A stretch of DNA of 64,000 nt from Prevotella sp. (GCA_017483185.1 JAFULM010000024.1:1-64000), one strand, 5' to 3'. Numbered from the stretch's first letter, positions 1 through 8,115 are shown. Made by a program: numbers and translations. Notes: generated from the sequence alone by a model not told the origin.

Positions 1-29
1 GACAATAATACTATCAATATCTTTTTCAT
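1..29 (-). CDS. N-terminus of an unidentified gene running off the left edge
   Basis: An ATG at 29-27 opens a frame reading MKKILIVLL before the window ends, which looks like the start of a signal peptide or membrane segment. A Bacteroidetes -7 box (TACCTTTG on the minus strand, 162-169) lies about 130 nt upstream. The intervening leader holds an imperfect 11-bp inverted repeat (41-51 with 70-80). The product cannot be named from nine residues. Promoter plus ATG suggest a real gene start, but the evidence is thin. Confidence 0.4.
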
Positions 30-161
30 AAATACTAAAAGAGTTCACGCATCAGGGGCGCATCCCTTCTGCATGAACTCGCAACAGCTGTTTTTATAAT
101 TTAGCCTAAGATTCGATATGCGCCTCAAACCCCAAGCCTAAATAAATCTATCTGATTGTGA

Positions 162-169
162 CAAAGGTA
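162..169 (-). promoter_or_regulatory. -7 box TACCTTTG, leftward
   Basis: The minus strand reads TACCTTTG and matches the Bacteroidetes consensus TAnnTTTG. It points at the truncated gene at the left edge and implies a leader of roughly 125 nt. Confidence 0.4.
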
Positions 170-180
170 ATGAGAAAAAT

Positions 181-220
181 CGGGATGGCAAAAAAACGGC
201 GGGGAAATAAAAGAAAAGCC
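181..220. repeat. 40-bp direct repeat, left copy, flanking hicAB unit 1
   Basis: This stretch (CGGGATGGCAAA...AAAAGAAAAGCC) recurs at 1016-1057 with one substitution and two single-base length differences. The pair brackets the first hicAB unit. The second hicAB unit lacks it. Confidence 0.65.
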
Positions 221-238
221 GGAGTATTTCTACTCCGG
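219..238 (-). terminator. Terminator of hicAB unit 1
   Basis: An 8-bp stem (CCGGAGTA/TACTCCGG) with a 4-nt loop is followed, on the minus strand, by CTTTTCTTTT. It lies about 30 nt past the hicB stop and fits an intrinsic terminator. Confidence 0.6.
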
Positions 239-268
239 CAACACCGATTGTCGTTGTCAAATAACAAA

Positions 269-667
269 TCAGAGTGTTATACTCAACAGTTCTTGTGCAA
301 AACGATGAATACCCGTAAGAATGCGATCAGCTTGTTTTCTACGAGGTACGGCACGATGATTGAGATAATTGGACAGTTGCTTCTGATTGATACCTGTCAT
401 CTTCTCCATACCGGCAAGAGACATAAAACCTGAGTAATACTCAAGAAAACTTTGAACGTCGAATCGCCATTCTATTTCATAGTCACCCTTGATTTGTTCC
501 GGCCATCTGTCTTCAGGCAAATTCTTCTTGATTAAACGTATTGCCTCCTCGGTATCTGCTTTAACCTCCTCAATGGTATCACCTCCAGCATAAATACCGT
601 CGCAATTGTCTGAATATGCGTTTAACATATCCTTTGATGCTCCTACAATCATTATAATCTTTTCCAT
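269..667 (-). CDS. hicB: HicB-type antitoxin, copy 1
   Basis: This 132-residue protein has a HicB fold in its first 60 residues (MEKIIMIVGASKD, then the CDGIYAGGDTIEEVK signature) and a C-terminal helix-turn-helix at about residues 80-130 (GMEKMTGINQKQLSNYLN). In this family the N-terminal part covers the HicA toxin and the C-terminal part binds the operator to repress the pair. It lies downstream of hicA with a 53-nt gap and a terminator behind it. It differs from copy 2 (12931-13329) by one residue in the segment I compared (VKADTEEA against VKADTAEA). The family assignment is confident; the cellular target of the toxin is not visible. Confidence 0.88.
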   Translation of the reverse strand: MEKIIMIVGASKDMLNAYSDNCDGIYAGGDTIEEVKADTEEAIRLIKKNLPEDRWPEQIKGDYEIEWRFDVQSFLEYYSGFMSLAGMEKMTGINQKQLSNYLNHRAVPRRKQADRILTGIHRFAQELLSITL

Positions 668-720
668 GACTCTTTGGTTCTTTGGGGTTAGACTTTATTT
701 TGTTTCATAGTACGGAGCTT

Positions 721-900
721 TTACACTCCGTACTTTTTAATCAGTTTGTTTGCAAGTGGTTGGAACATTTCTTTTGACCCGTGATACGGGATTGGTTCGG
801 TTAACTGTCCATCCTTGATGTAGAAGTAGTGACTTCCCTCCGCATGGTCGAATCGGTAACCGGCCTTGATAAATCTTCGATGCAGTTCTTTGCTCTTCAT
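721..900 (-). CDS. hicA: HicA-type mRNA interferase toxin, copy 1
   Basis: A 59-residue protein with the double-stranded RNA-binding-like fold of HicA: helix KSKELHRRFIKAGY, then EGSHYFYIKDG with the presumed catalytic His24, then PIPYHG. HicA toxins cleave mRNA and are neutralised by HicB. I place the start at 900 rather than at the ATG at 927. The -7 box (930-937) puts the transcript start near 923, downstream of the outer ATG, and the outer ATG is missing in the second copy. Toxin-first order with hicB downstream is usual for this family. Confidence 0.85.
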   Translation of the reverse strand: MKSKELHRRFIKAGYRFDHAEGSHYFYIKDGQLTEPIPYHGSKEMFQPLANKLIKKYGV

Positions 901-929
901 TTTTTTGCTGTATTTGTTATTTGACAATG

Positions 930-937
930 CAAAGATA
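930..937 (-). promoter_or_regulatory. hicAB promoter, copy 1
   Basis: The minus strand reads TTTG (957-960), 19 nt, then TATCTTTG (930-937), a good match to the Bacteroidetes promoter. It decides the hicA start at 900. In copy 2 the box is TATTTTTG at 13591-13598, with TTTG again 19 nt upstream. Confidence 0.7.
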
Positions 938-1015
938 GCAAAATTTCTATTATTTACAAAACTTTTTCAAGAAAATAATGGTAAATTTTCTACTATTTAA
1001 CATAATAGAAACATT

Positions 1016-1057
1016 CGGGATGGCAAAGAAAACGGCGGGGAAAATAAAAGAAAAGCC
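1016..1057. repeat. 40-bp direct repeat, right copy, flanking hicAB unit 1
   Basis: Right-hand partner of 181-220. It begins 12 bp after the end of the duplicated hicAB block. Confidence 0.65.
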
Positions 1058-1065
1058 CCGAAACT

Positions 1066-1111
1066 GAACTGCACCCCAAAAGTTAGACACAAAACTTTTG
1101 GGGTGCAGTTC
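1066..1111. repeat. Perfect 19-bp inverted repeat resembling IS3-family ends
   Basis: The arms at 1066-1084 and 1093-1111 are perfect reverse complements with an 8-nt spacer. The arm (GAACTGCACCCCAAAAGTT, then AGACA) resembles the terminal repeats of IS150-type IS3 elements as I recall them. No transposase lies between or beside them. It may be two abutted element ends, a MITE-like footprint, or a terminator. Confidence 0.5.
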
Positions 1112-1134
1112 AAAACATAGAAGTCCTTTGGCAT

Positions 1135-1431
1135 CTAAAACAATTCTTTATTAATTTGTGATATTGAAATTTTTATAGACGTTCCTACACACATCCAATC
1201 ATTGGCTGTGTCTTTCGCATTGCTACTCATAAGATATGCCTTATAATAAGATATACGGCTTCCTACTGTTCCCAGACTACCTATTCCCTTTAGCACTGGA
1301 TGTCTACTAATCCTTACAGATGGAGAAGAACTGGCAACACAACGAACGGCAACTCCTTTTGAAGCATTTGATTTGCCTACGATAGGATGTGTACTCTTGA
1401 GAGATTTCGATTTTCTGTGATTCGTATTCAT
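1135..1431 (-). CDS. Small basic hypothetical protein
   Basis: An open frame of 98 residues, rich in Ser, Lys and Arg, with no signal peptide, membrane segment or motif I recognise. Support for a real gene comes from a well-placed -7 box (TATATTTG, 1460-1467) about 28 nt upstream of the ATG in otherwise very AT-rich DNA. It sits alone between the hicAB unit and a decayed hicB, in a region rich in acquired modules. It could be an orphan small gene, or chance coding next to a promoter that serves an untranslated RNA. Confidence 0.45.
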   Translation of the reverse strand: MNTNHRKSKSLKSTHPIVGKSNASKGVAVRCVASSSPSVRISRHPVLKGIGSLGTVGSRISYYKAYLMSSNAKDTANDWMCVGTSIKISISQINKELF

Positions 1432-1459
1432 AATGCAGTCCTTACTTGTTTCTATGATG

Positions 1460-1467
1460 CAAATATA
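1460..1467 (-). promoter_or_regulatory. -7 box TATATTTG before the 98-aa gene
   Basis: The minus strand matches TAnnTTTG exactly, 28 nt upstream of the ATG at 1431. The surrounding DNA is strongly AT-rich. Confidence 0.5.
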
Positions 1468-1612
1468 GCTATTTATTATTAAATTCGTTATTAATTAAAC
1501 GATAAATATATTTTTTTATTATCAATTTGGTGATTAATTTAATCGCAAAATTGCACGTAAAAACTGCCCCGAAACATAGAAGTTCCGAGGATATCCTTAC
1601 TCATTTAAACTG

Positions 1613-1960
1613 TCATACAATATCTATAAGTTGTCTGCCTATAGTATGAATACCGTCTATTATCCGTTGCCGCTGTTGCGGACGAGACAACTTCATTCCA
1701 TTGGCATAATGGCTGAGTTGATGCTGATTAATGCCGGAGGCGCGACTGATAGCAGCCAACGAAGCATAAGGACTCACACGCTTTTAGAAGGGTGGCTACA
1801 TCAAGGTATGAATACTCAAACTCATAATCGCCATTGACAAGCCACTGCGGAACATCGTCTCCGTCACTCAGCATGCCATCTATATGGAAACGTAATGTTT
1901 CTGCCACCTCCTTCTGTAATTTTTCAAACGTATCTACAGTAAAGACTACTTTTTCATATA
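1613..1960 (-). pseudogene. Decayed hicB antitoxin (truncated and frameshifted)
   Basis: Read leftward, one frame encodes a HicB middle part (KVVFTVDTFEKLQKEVAETL, then WLVNGDYEFEYSYLDVATLL). After about position 1785 the match continues in another frame (YASLAAISRASGINQHQLSH, then RPQQRQRIIDGIHTIGRQL) and ends at the TGA at 1613-1615. The second part is the helix-turn-helix half of a HicB. The original frame stops soon after the shift, and no start codon or HicB N-terminal strand precedes the readable part. No hicA is visible beside it. This is a relic of a different hicB lineage from the two intact copies. Confidence 0.72.
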
Positions 1961-2143
1961 TATTCTTTGGGGCACAAAGATAACCAAAATAATACCATCC
2001 GCTACATCAAAGGTAATAATATTAATACTTGTAAATATTAAAAAGAAACGCACTGAACATTATCATAATCCGCTGATGTCCTGCTGTCAACACTTCCTTT
2101 TTTTATTGTCCGACCATAGCCGGCAGACAATCTCCAAAAAGCA

Positions 2144-2186
2144 AAAAAGGAGCTATCGCGACCACAGGTCGCGATAGCTCCTTTTT
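2144..2186 (-). terminator. Terminator of the leftward TlpA/Omp28 operon
   Basis: A 19-bp perfect stem (AAAAAGGAGCTATCGCGAC and its complement) with a 5-nt loop lies 19 nt past the stop at 2205. On the minus strand the run that follows is not a pure U-tract, but the stem itself ends in T5. Confidence 0.75.
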
Positions 2187-2204
2187 AATTCTTTACTTCT
2201 TAGA

Positions 2205-4211
2205 TTAACGTACTACCACCTTGCGTACTTCGCCGTTGCTCATCTTGACAATGTTGACGCCCTTCTGAGGAACCGTCAGTTTCACGCCGTTGAGAGTGTA
2301 GCGAGCCACTTCCGTAGCAGGAGCGACATCGTCCTTGACAGAGCCGATTCTGGCAGCAGTATAGTCGTCATAGCTCATGACCTTGGCGCGGGCGGCGTTG
2401 GCGATGGTGCCGTCTTCGGCGATAACCAGAGCGACAACATAGACTTCATCTTTGCGTACGGCAGCTTTAAGCGTCGACTTGGTCGGCATCGACAACACGT
2501 AGCTGTTGGTCTCCTTGTCGCCGGCCTTTTCGCCGCCTGTCAGCGCGTCAGCCTTATTTTCACCGCCACCGGTGATGGCTCCCGTGAAGCGGTTGAACGT
2601 CATTGCACTGTACGAACTTCCGATCATGACATCGTTGAATGTCAGATAGACGTATGACGATCCGTACTCTCCGCCTGAGCAGAACGGGATCAGCATCGGG
2701 TCGTAGTCTACATCGGCAGCCGTCGCTTCTACATAATAGTTGGTCTGCCGCCATGACGTTGTGGTGCCCTTCAGGCTGTCTGCCGTGAGGACATAGGCCA
2801 CGCTGTACTTGCTTCCGTCCATGAGATACTCGATGTCGGACTTCACATTGACCATCGTACTATCCTCATTGAATCCGCCGGTCACATCCACAACGACGTC
2901 GGGAAGGATGGCGTTGCAATATTTGAAGTCTTCCGTTATATATCTGCCGGTGCCGTAATACGGGTCGAGACCAACCAGATTGCGGTCCAAAGCACATGAC
3001 GGTGCGCCCAGAAGGCCGAGTTTGTCCGTACGATAGTAAGTTGCCAGATACATGGGGTCGTTGGTGTTGTAGAGGTGGAGGGCTATTCCGATGAAATTCG
3101 GCTGCTCCTTCTTCAGCGTCTCCATGCCTACCCAACCGCGCGGACACCATCCGCAACCTGTTCCGGTGAACTCCTCGACGACGGTCTTACGTTCTGCCAT
3201 GCGCGAGACGACCTTACCGTTGACTATCGCCGTCTGATTGCTTTCGGGATTGGCGATACCGTTGATCTTCTCGATGTTGAGGTTGGCTGTATATGAAAGA
3301 ATCGCCTCGGGAGCCTTGAACGTCAGTTCCACCTCATTGACAGAGTTGAAACCACCGGCCACTGACGGTGTGAAATCCTTATGATAGGATGTCGTTGTGC
3401 CGTTGATCTCCACGTTATAGTCAATCGAGCTGATGTCATCCTTACCGTTGCTGAGCAGTAGCGCACGGATTGTTGCATCCGCTCCTGACAAAGACACTGC
3501 GGTCGTCGTTGCGCCGACATGTGCGGACACTGCCGGCTGATTGATGCCGGAGAGGAAGAGCTGCATACCGAATGAGCCATAGGACGAGCTGTAGTTGCCC
3601 CACGATGTCGTTCCCTGCACGTTCGTCTTCATTATGAGCGACATGTCGTAAGCATTGTCTGACGTCAGAACGGGATAAGCATCACCTTGCGTGACAACCT
3701 TACTGATGGTGAATTTCACACCCACATACACACCCGTCTCGGGGATTGCATAAGGCTCGTCCAACGCGATGGCGTTGTAAGCGCCGCCCTTGAGGTTCTC
3801 CATCGGCACGTCCTGAGACACATCGTAGGTGGAAAGGTTCTTGGATATCCACACACTGAAGTCCGTCATATTGTCGGTAGTGAACAGCGGGACGTTGACT
3901 CCGCTGATGCTTCCGCCTTTCAATATGTCATTGGACTCGACATAATAGCCCACCCAATAGGTCGTGGGCTGAGAGACGCCGAGACCGGACAGGCCGCCCA
4001 TATCGCCCATATAATAGCCCCAAAGGGTCGTTCCGTCGAGCGACGCAGCCTTCAGAGGAACGTTCACGCCACTGAAGCCGACTGCCGGAAAGCCCAACGG
4101 CCGATCGCACTTAACCCACGGGCCTACGTTATCGGCCACACGTTGCACCTGCGCACCAGCGCCGAAGAAGCAAGCCAACAGCGCCACGCAAAAGAGTAAT
4201 CTTCTTACCAT
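2205..4211 (-). CDS. Secreted Omp28-like protein with thioredoxin-fold CxxC and sorting tail
   Basis: A 668-residue exported protein. Residues 1-21 form a signal peptide ending in GAGAQ. The centre holds an Omp28-like thioredoxin segment, VVEEFTGTGCGWCPRGW, with Cys353 and Cys356. The last 30 residues (LNGVKLTVPQKGVNIVKM, ending RKVVVR) form a short type IX-like C-terminal tail shared with the genes at 4234 and 13922. It is the last gene of a five-gene leftward operon starting at 8082, with a terminator 19 nt beyond. The active site suggests a disulfide or extracytoplasmic redox role; the substrate is unknown. Its large N-terminal part matches nothing I can name. Confidence 0.75.
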   Translation of the reverse strand: MVRRLLFCVALLACFFGAGAQVQRVADNVGPWVKCDRPLGFPAVGFSGVNVPLKAASLDGTTLWGYYMGDMGGLSGLGVSQPTTYWVGYYVESNDILKGGSISGVNVPLFTTDNMTDFSVWISKNLSTYDVSQDVPMENLKGGAYNAIALDEPYAIPETGVYVGVKFTISKVVTQGDAYPVLTSDNAYDMSLIMKTNVQGTTSWGNYSSSYGSFGMQLFLSGINQPAVSAHVGATTTAVSLSGADATIRALLLSNGKDDISSIDYNVEINGTTTSYHKDFTPSVAGGFNSVNEVELTFKAPEAILSYTANLNIEKINGIANPESNQTAIVNGKVVSRMAERKTVVEEFTGTGCGWCPRGWVGMETLKKEQPNFIGIALHLYNTNDPMYLATYYRTDKLGLLGAPSCALDRNLVGLDPYYGTGRYITEDFKYCNAILPDVVVDVTGGFNEDSTMVNVKSDIEYLMDGSKYSVAYVLTADSLKGTTTSWRQTNYYVEATAADVDYDPMLIPFCSGGEYGSSYVYLTFNDVMIGSSYSAMTFNRFTGAITGGGENKADALTGGEKAGDKETNSYVLSMPTKSTLKAAVRKDEVYVVALVIAEDGTIANAARAKVMSYDDYTAARIGSVKDDVAPATEVARYTLNGVKLTVPQKGVNIVKMSNGEVRKVVVR

Positions 4212-4233
4212 ATTCTAATAACCATTAATTAGT

Positions 4234-4920
4234 TTATTTTTCCAATATCTTACGCACCGTTCCGTCGGCCATCTTGACGATGTTGATGCCGCGAGAAGGC
4301 GCGGTCAGCTTGCGGCCGTCGAGTCCGTAGCGTGCCGTTTCGGTCATTGTGTCGACTCGTGTGGCGTCATTGATGCCTGCGGGGTCTGCATAGACGCAGT
4401 TGACGGTGATCTTCGGACCATAGGCAACCCATTCATAGTTGCCGGGCAGCAACGGATTTTCTGCCATCAAGCTAAGCTGAATGGTCACTTTGGCCGTGCC
4501 GTATTCGCCCTCCACGGGAAACCACTCTGTCTCCAACTTCTTCATTGTGCCTCCGTTAATAGCACCGGTACCGGTCACATATTCCTCCGGCATGGGATCC
4601 TGACAGTCGACAGGGAAGCAGCAGCGGATGCGTCCGTTGGTCATCTGCTCGGTGATGAGCTCTGCCGCAACAAAGGCGGCTGTACCCGTGGTGTTCTCCA
4701 CGGAGATATCGAAGGGGGCTTCGAGCGACATTACAACACCGGGGAACTCCGGCATCTTGTCTATCAGTTCGGCCAAGGTCGTATAAGTACCGCCGTCGGG
4801 AATCACGTTGCCGGTCTTGTTGTCCACGAAGCGGAACGTATTGTCCACCTGTGCACTTGCGCCTGTGCTCCATGCAATCAGCGCCGCAAGTAAAAATAAT
4901 GTTCGGGTTAAAATCCTCAT
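4234..4920 (-). CDS. Exported protein with type IX-like C-terminal tail
   Basis: This 228-residue protein has a signal peptide (residues 1-24, ending GASAQ). The body is predominantly beta-like with no recognisable catalytic motif. The C-terminal tail (YGLDGRKLTAPSRGINIVKM, ending RKILEK) is nearly the same as in the next gene. The gaps to its neighbours are 22-25 nt, so it is co-transcribed with the Omp28-like proteins. It contains two cysteines around residues 100-106 (CCFPVDC region) that could be clients of the linked thioredoxins. The function is unknown. Confidence 0.65.
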   Translation of the reverse strand: MRILTRTLFLLAALIAWSTGASAQVDNTFRFVDNKTGNVIPDGGTYTTLAELIDKMPEFPGVVMSLEAPFDISVENTTGTAAFVAAELITEQMTNGRIRCCFPVDCQDPMPEEYVTGTGAINGGTMKKLETEWFPVEGEYGTAKVTIQLSLMAENPLLPGNYEWVAYGPKITVNCVYADPAGINDATRVDTMTETARYGLDGRKLTAPSRGINIVKMADGTVRKILEK

Positions 4921-4945
4921 ATTCTATATCCTTTATTATATATTA

Positions 4946-5818
4946 TTATTCTACTGATTCATCTGCATCCTCTGTCTCGTCCGGTTCCGGAATCACCGGC
5001 TGTTTGACGACATGCAGGACGCCGGAGGCATCATATACGAACGCGACTACCGACATGTTGTCCACATTCCAGTGGTCGGCCAACGTCGCTTCGGCCGTGA
5101 CAGTCTTGTCCTCGCCCTTCGCGATGGCAAACGACTCGCCATAGGCTCCGTTGACCGCGGCGCGGAAGACATGGTTGTGGACGTAGTTCATGTCGCGGCC
5201 GCCGTCCGGGAGAAATTGCGGAGCGACGATGCCGTCTTCAGTGAGCCAGATCTGCAGATTGCCGGAAGCAGCCTCAATGCCATAGGCCTCGACGGCGATG
5301 TTCACCTTGCGGGTGGCAGCGTCGTATGCGCTATTGACACCGAGCCACACGGGCGACTGCTGGCGCAGAACATCCTGTGCGCCGGCGGCCCACTTGTCGG
5401 GCAGAGACGTACCGCCGACGCGGCCTATGCGGCCGGCCGGCTGTGCGGGACGGCCGGCGTCATTGTAGTATTGTTCGCCGACCTCGGTCTGCAAGGCGAG
5501 ATTGCCGAGAGCGGGCGGGAGCACCATTCCCGCGTGTATCGCCACGGCGACTATCTTGCCGGGATAAATGCGCTCCAATCCCTCGATGACAGGGACGGCA
5601 TTGGGACAGTTGACACACATCTGGCCCGTGAAGTCCTCGATGAGCACGGCGCGCTGGACCGACGTGGGTCGGCCGCTGTCGTCCGTGCCGTCGGTGATGC
5701 CGCCGAGGCCGTCGTCGTAGGACAGATAGCGGTCGTTCTTGTCCACCGTATCACATGAGGCCAGCGTCATGACGGCGCAGGCCAAGGCATATATAACGTT
5801 TCTGATCTTCATCTTCAT
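4946..5818 (-). CDS. Omp28-related lipoprotein with CxxC
   Basis: A 290-residue lipoprotein: the lipobox LASC places the lipidated cysteine at position 22. A thioredoxin-like segment follows (VLIEDFTGQMCVNCPNAVPV, Cys68 and Cys71), then a domain typical of Omp28-related outer-membrane proteins. Omp28 of Porphyromonas is a surface protein; the CxxC suggests that this member is redox-active. It sits between a DUF6029-like barrel and two exported proteins in one leftward operon. The start could also be the second Met (residue 3). Confidence 0.78.
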   Translation of the reverse strand: MKMKIRNVIYALACAVMTLASCDTVDKNDRYLSYDDGLGGITDGTDDSGRPTSVQRAVLIEDFTGQMCVNCPNAVPVIEGLERIYPGKIVAVAIHAGMVLPPALGNLALQTEVGEQYYNDAGRPAQPAGRIGRVGGTSLPDKWAAGAQDVLRQQSPVWLGVNSAYDAATRKVNIAVEAYGIEAASGNLQIWLTEDGIVAPQFLPDGGRDMNYVHNHVFRAAVNGAYGESFAIAKGEDKTVTAEATLADHWNVDNMSVVAFVYDASGVLHVVKQPVIPEPDETEDADESVE

Positions 5819-5838
5819 AATGGATTTGGCCTGTCGGC

Positions 5839-7548
5839 TTAGAAATTATAGTTATAAGAGACGGTGACACCCTTCGACGCGGGGACATATCGGCACACAC
5901 CGCCGGAGCAGTTGTAGCCGGCGCGCGTACGTCCGTAGCCCACCTGAAGGCGATGGCCGCCGTGGGCGTAGGTGACCGAACCGGAATAATAGTGCTCACG
6001 CGACTGATAAGCTCCGTCGACTTCGGGACGGCCGTACATGTCGCTGACCGTGACCATGAAGCGGGGGAGTATAGACAGCTCGAGCAGTCCGAAGGCCCAG
6101 TCGCCGCTCTCGTGGTCGGTGGAGAGATACTGTGCCTCGCCGCGCAGGGTAAACTTGCGGTTGAACTGATATTTGCCTTCGGCGACGAATATGTCCGAAT
6201 GGATCATGCCGCCGTGGCCTTCGACAACGGTCTGGTTGTAGAACTGGTTCATGTACATGAGATTGAGCTTGAACGACTTCGTCAGCTTCTTCTCCAACTG
6301 GACGTCGAGGTCCTGATAGTACATGCCATCACCCCACTTCCAGAACGCCGAGCCGTAGCCGTCGGTGCCGTAGCCGCCCGGGGCTGTCATCGCGCCGTCG
6401 CGGTCGGTGCGGTTGATGCCGTGCACGTGGGAGTAGTTGACCTTGACCTTCGTGCCGTATTTTCCGCCGAGCACGGTGCGCTTCTTGAAGTTGTATCCCA
6501 GTTCCGCCTGATAGGCCCACTCGCCGTTGGCGTTGGTCGCATAGGGATAGAGGGCGGCCAGAGCGTAGGTGTGGTCGAGCGTGAAGGCCGGCAGATGGTT
6601 GATGAACGACGACGTCAGCGCGCCCTCGTCGAGACGGCGACGGCTCTTGAACGCCATGTTGTCACTGCGCTTGGCCTGCAGCAGGACGCTCAGTCCGCGC
6701 TGCGAATAGGAGCCGGAAAGCATGGCCACATAGCCTTTGCGGTAGATGTAGGGGTAGAGCTTGTCGTAGACGGGGTCCTGAGACTTCTGGGCGTATTCGG
6801 CCAGAACGTTGAGTCCGCCCTTCTGGAAGCGTGCCCTGACGTCAAAGGCGTTGACATTCTCGGGCAGGTTGAGGCGGTAACGCGGGTCTTCGACCAGCTG
6901 GATGACCTCGTCCTTCTCATGCTTGTTGACAAACGACGCGCCGAGGGTCAGATATGTGCCGTTGTCGCGGAACGAACGGATCCAGTTTTCCAGTCCGATC
7001 TCCACGTCGGCACCGGAGATGAGGGCGTCGTTGTAGGTCCAGTAGTTGCGCTGTTTTCCGGTGAGGGCCTTGATGGTCACGCCATCCACGGGGGTGACGG
7101 TCACACGGCCGCCGAGCAGGGAGTTGTCGATGCCGAGACTGCGCTCCTCGTAGGTGCGGAGGATAAATCCGGAACCGAACTGCTCATAGAAGTTGCCGGC
7201 CGTCACCTCGACGCGCTTCATGTGGAAACGCACGTAGGCGTTGCCCAGTCCCCAGCCCTTGAAGTTGCGGTCAAATCCGGGCAGCGGATGCTCGAGATAT
7301 TCCAACCGGAGGCCGGCGTCGAGATATTCGTTGTCGTTATACTTGCTCAGCAGGTTCACCTCGGCGTAGGTGTTGGTCAGCACGTCGTCGCGATAGTCGC
7401 CCGTGCCGATCTTCGCGTCCTCCTCGGGGACGAGGATGTCGCTCTGGATGCTACCGGTGACCGTGACGGTCTTCTGACGGTCGCTCTGGGCCGCAGCCGA
7501 GCAGACTACAACCGCCGCGCCGAACAGGCATAAAAGTCTGTTGGTCAT
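5839..7548 (-). CDS. DUF6029-like outer-membrane beta-barrel protein
   Basis: I choose the ATG at 7548 (MTNRLLCLFGAAVVVCSAAA), which gives a clean signal peptide and 569 residues; an ATG 33 nt upstream would add 11 polar residues. The rest has the alternating aromatic pattern of a large beta-barrel and ends with SYNYNF, a terminal aromatic typical of barrels. The sequence resembles the Bacteroidales family DUF6029 as I remember it. It follows the TlpA-like gene after 48 nt. Linkage to three thioredoxin-fold proteins suggests a role in envelope redox or in handling of a surface protein. Confidence 0.7.
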   Translation of the reverse strand: MTNRLLCLFGAAVVVCSAAAQSDRQKTVTVTGSIQSDILVPEEDAKIGTGDYRDDVLTNTYAEVNLLSKYNDNEYLDAGLRLEYLEHPLPGFDRNFKGWGLGNAYVRFHMKRVEVTAGNFYEQFGSGFILRTYEERSLGIDNSLLGGRVTVTPVDGVTIKALTGKQRNYWTYNDALISGADVEIGLENWIRSFRDNGTYLTLGASFVNKHEKDEVIQLVEDPRYRLNLPENVNAFDVRARFQKGGLNVLAEYAQKSQDPVYDKLYPYIYRKGYVAMLSGSYSQRGLSVLLQAKRSDNMAFKSRRRLDEGALTSSFINHLPAFTLDHTYALAALYPYATNANGEWAYQAELGYNFKKRTVLGGKYGTKVKVNYSHVHGINRTDRDGAMTAPGGYGTDGYGSAFWKWGDGMYYQDLDVQLEKKLTKSFKLNLMYMNQFYNQTVVEGHGGMIHSDIFVAEGKYQFNRKFTLRGEAQYLSTDHESGDWAFGLLELSILPRFMVTVSDMYGRPEVDGAYQSREHYYSGSVTYAHGGHRLQVGYGRTRAGYNCSGGVCRYVPASKGVTVSYNYNF

Positions 7549-7596
7549 TATTCTTTTGGATATCATTATCGTTGCTGTCAAATCGTTTACGTCGGC

Positions 7597-8082
7597 TTAT
7601 TTCTGCAGTTCGCGCACCTTCTCTATCAGTTCGACCTCGGCACCGTCGGTGTAGCCGTTGTGCTTGTAGACGATGTTGCCCTTGCCGTCGACGATGAGGA
7701 CGTAGGGAATCATCTGGATACCCAGCGCACGCTTGAGGTCGCTGTTGGGGTCGAGCAGTACGTCATATTCCCAGCCGTTGTTGTCCACGAGGGGCTTGAC
7801 CTTGTTGATGTTCTGCGCCTGATCGATGCTGACGGCGATGACCTTGACTCCGGTCTCCTCACGCCACTCGTCGTAGACCTCGCTGATGGCGGTGAGCTCG
7901 CGGTTGCAGGGTTTGCACCATGTGGCAAAGAAGGAGATGATGAACGGTTTGCCGTCGTTCGAGAGTGTGTCCGTGCGCACGGTTTTACCCGTGATGTCCT
8001 TCAGCGTCACCGATGGCAGTTGGGCTGAGGCATTGAGGGCAAAAGTCAATGCAAGGACAGCTGTTGCAATAAATTTTCTCAT
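7597..8082 (-). CDS. TlpA/ResA-like thiol-disulfide oxidoreductase
   Basis: A 161-residue exported thioredoxin-fold protein: signal peptide 1-20 (ALNASA), then FFATWCKPC with Cys56 and Cys59 in the TlpA-type WCxPC active site, followed by the cis-Pro region MIPYVLIVDGKG. Such proteins reduce disulfides in the periplasm. It is the first gene of the operon, with a -7 box 33 nt upstream of the ATG. Its downstream partners also carry CxxC thioredoxin segments, so it may keep them reduced. That coupling is inference; the fold is clear. Confidence 0.85.
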   Translation of the reverse strand: MRKFIATAVLALTFALNASAQLPSVTLKDITGKTVRTDTLSNDGKPFIISFFATWCKPCNRELTAISEVYDEWREETGVKVIAVSIDQAQNINKVKPLVDNNGWEYDVLLDPNSDLKRALGIQMIPYVLIVDGKGNIVYKHNGYTDGAEVELIEKVRELQK

Positions 8083-8115
8083 ATAGTCTATATGTTATTT
8101 CTTTAAATACGTTTG

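Larger units (their letters stand above)
211..1004. repeat. hicAB repeat unit, copy 1
   Basis: These 794 bp are duplicated in the same orientation at 12873-13665 with only scattered differences. The unit contains terminator, hicB, hicA and promoter, so it is a complete operon duplicated as a block. Homology stops abruptly on both sides. The spacing between copies is about 12.66 kb. Confidence 0.85.

Noticed and set aside
158..433. A frame overlapping hicB copy 1 on the plus strand
   Set aside because: It is antisense to hicB; its equivalent in the second copy has a different start and length.
5953..7533. A 526-codon frame antisense to the DUF6029-like gene
   Set aside because: It is a shadow of GC-rich coding DNA; the sense gene has a signal peptide, barrel pattern and operon context.
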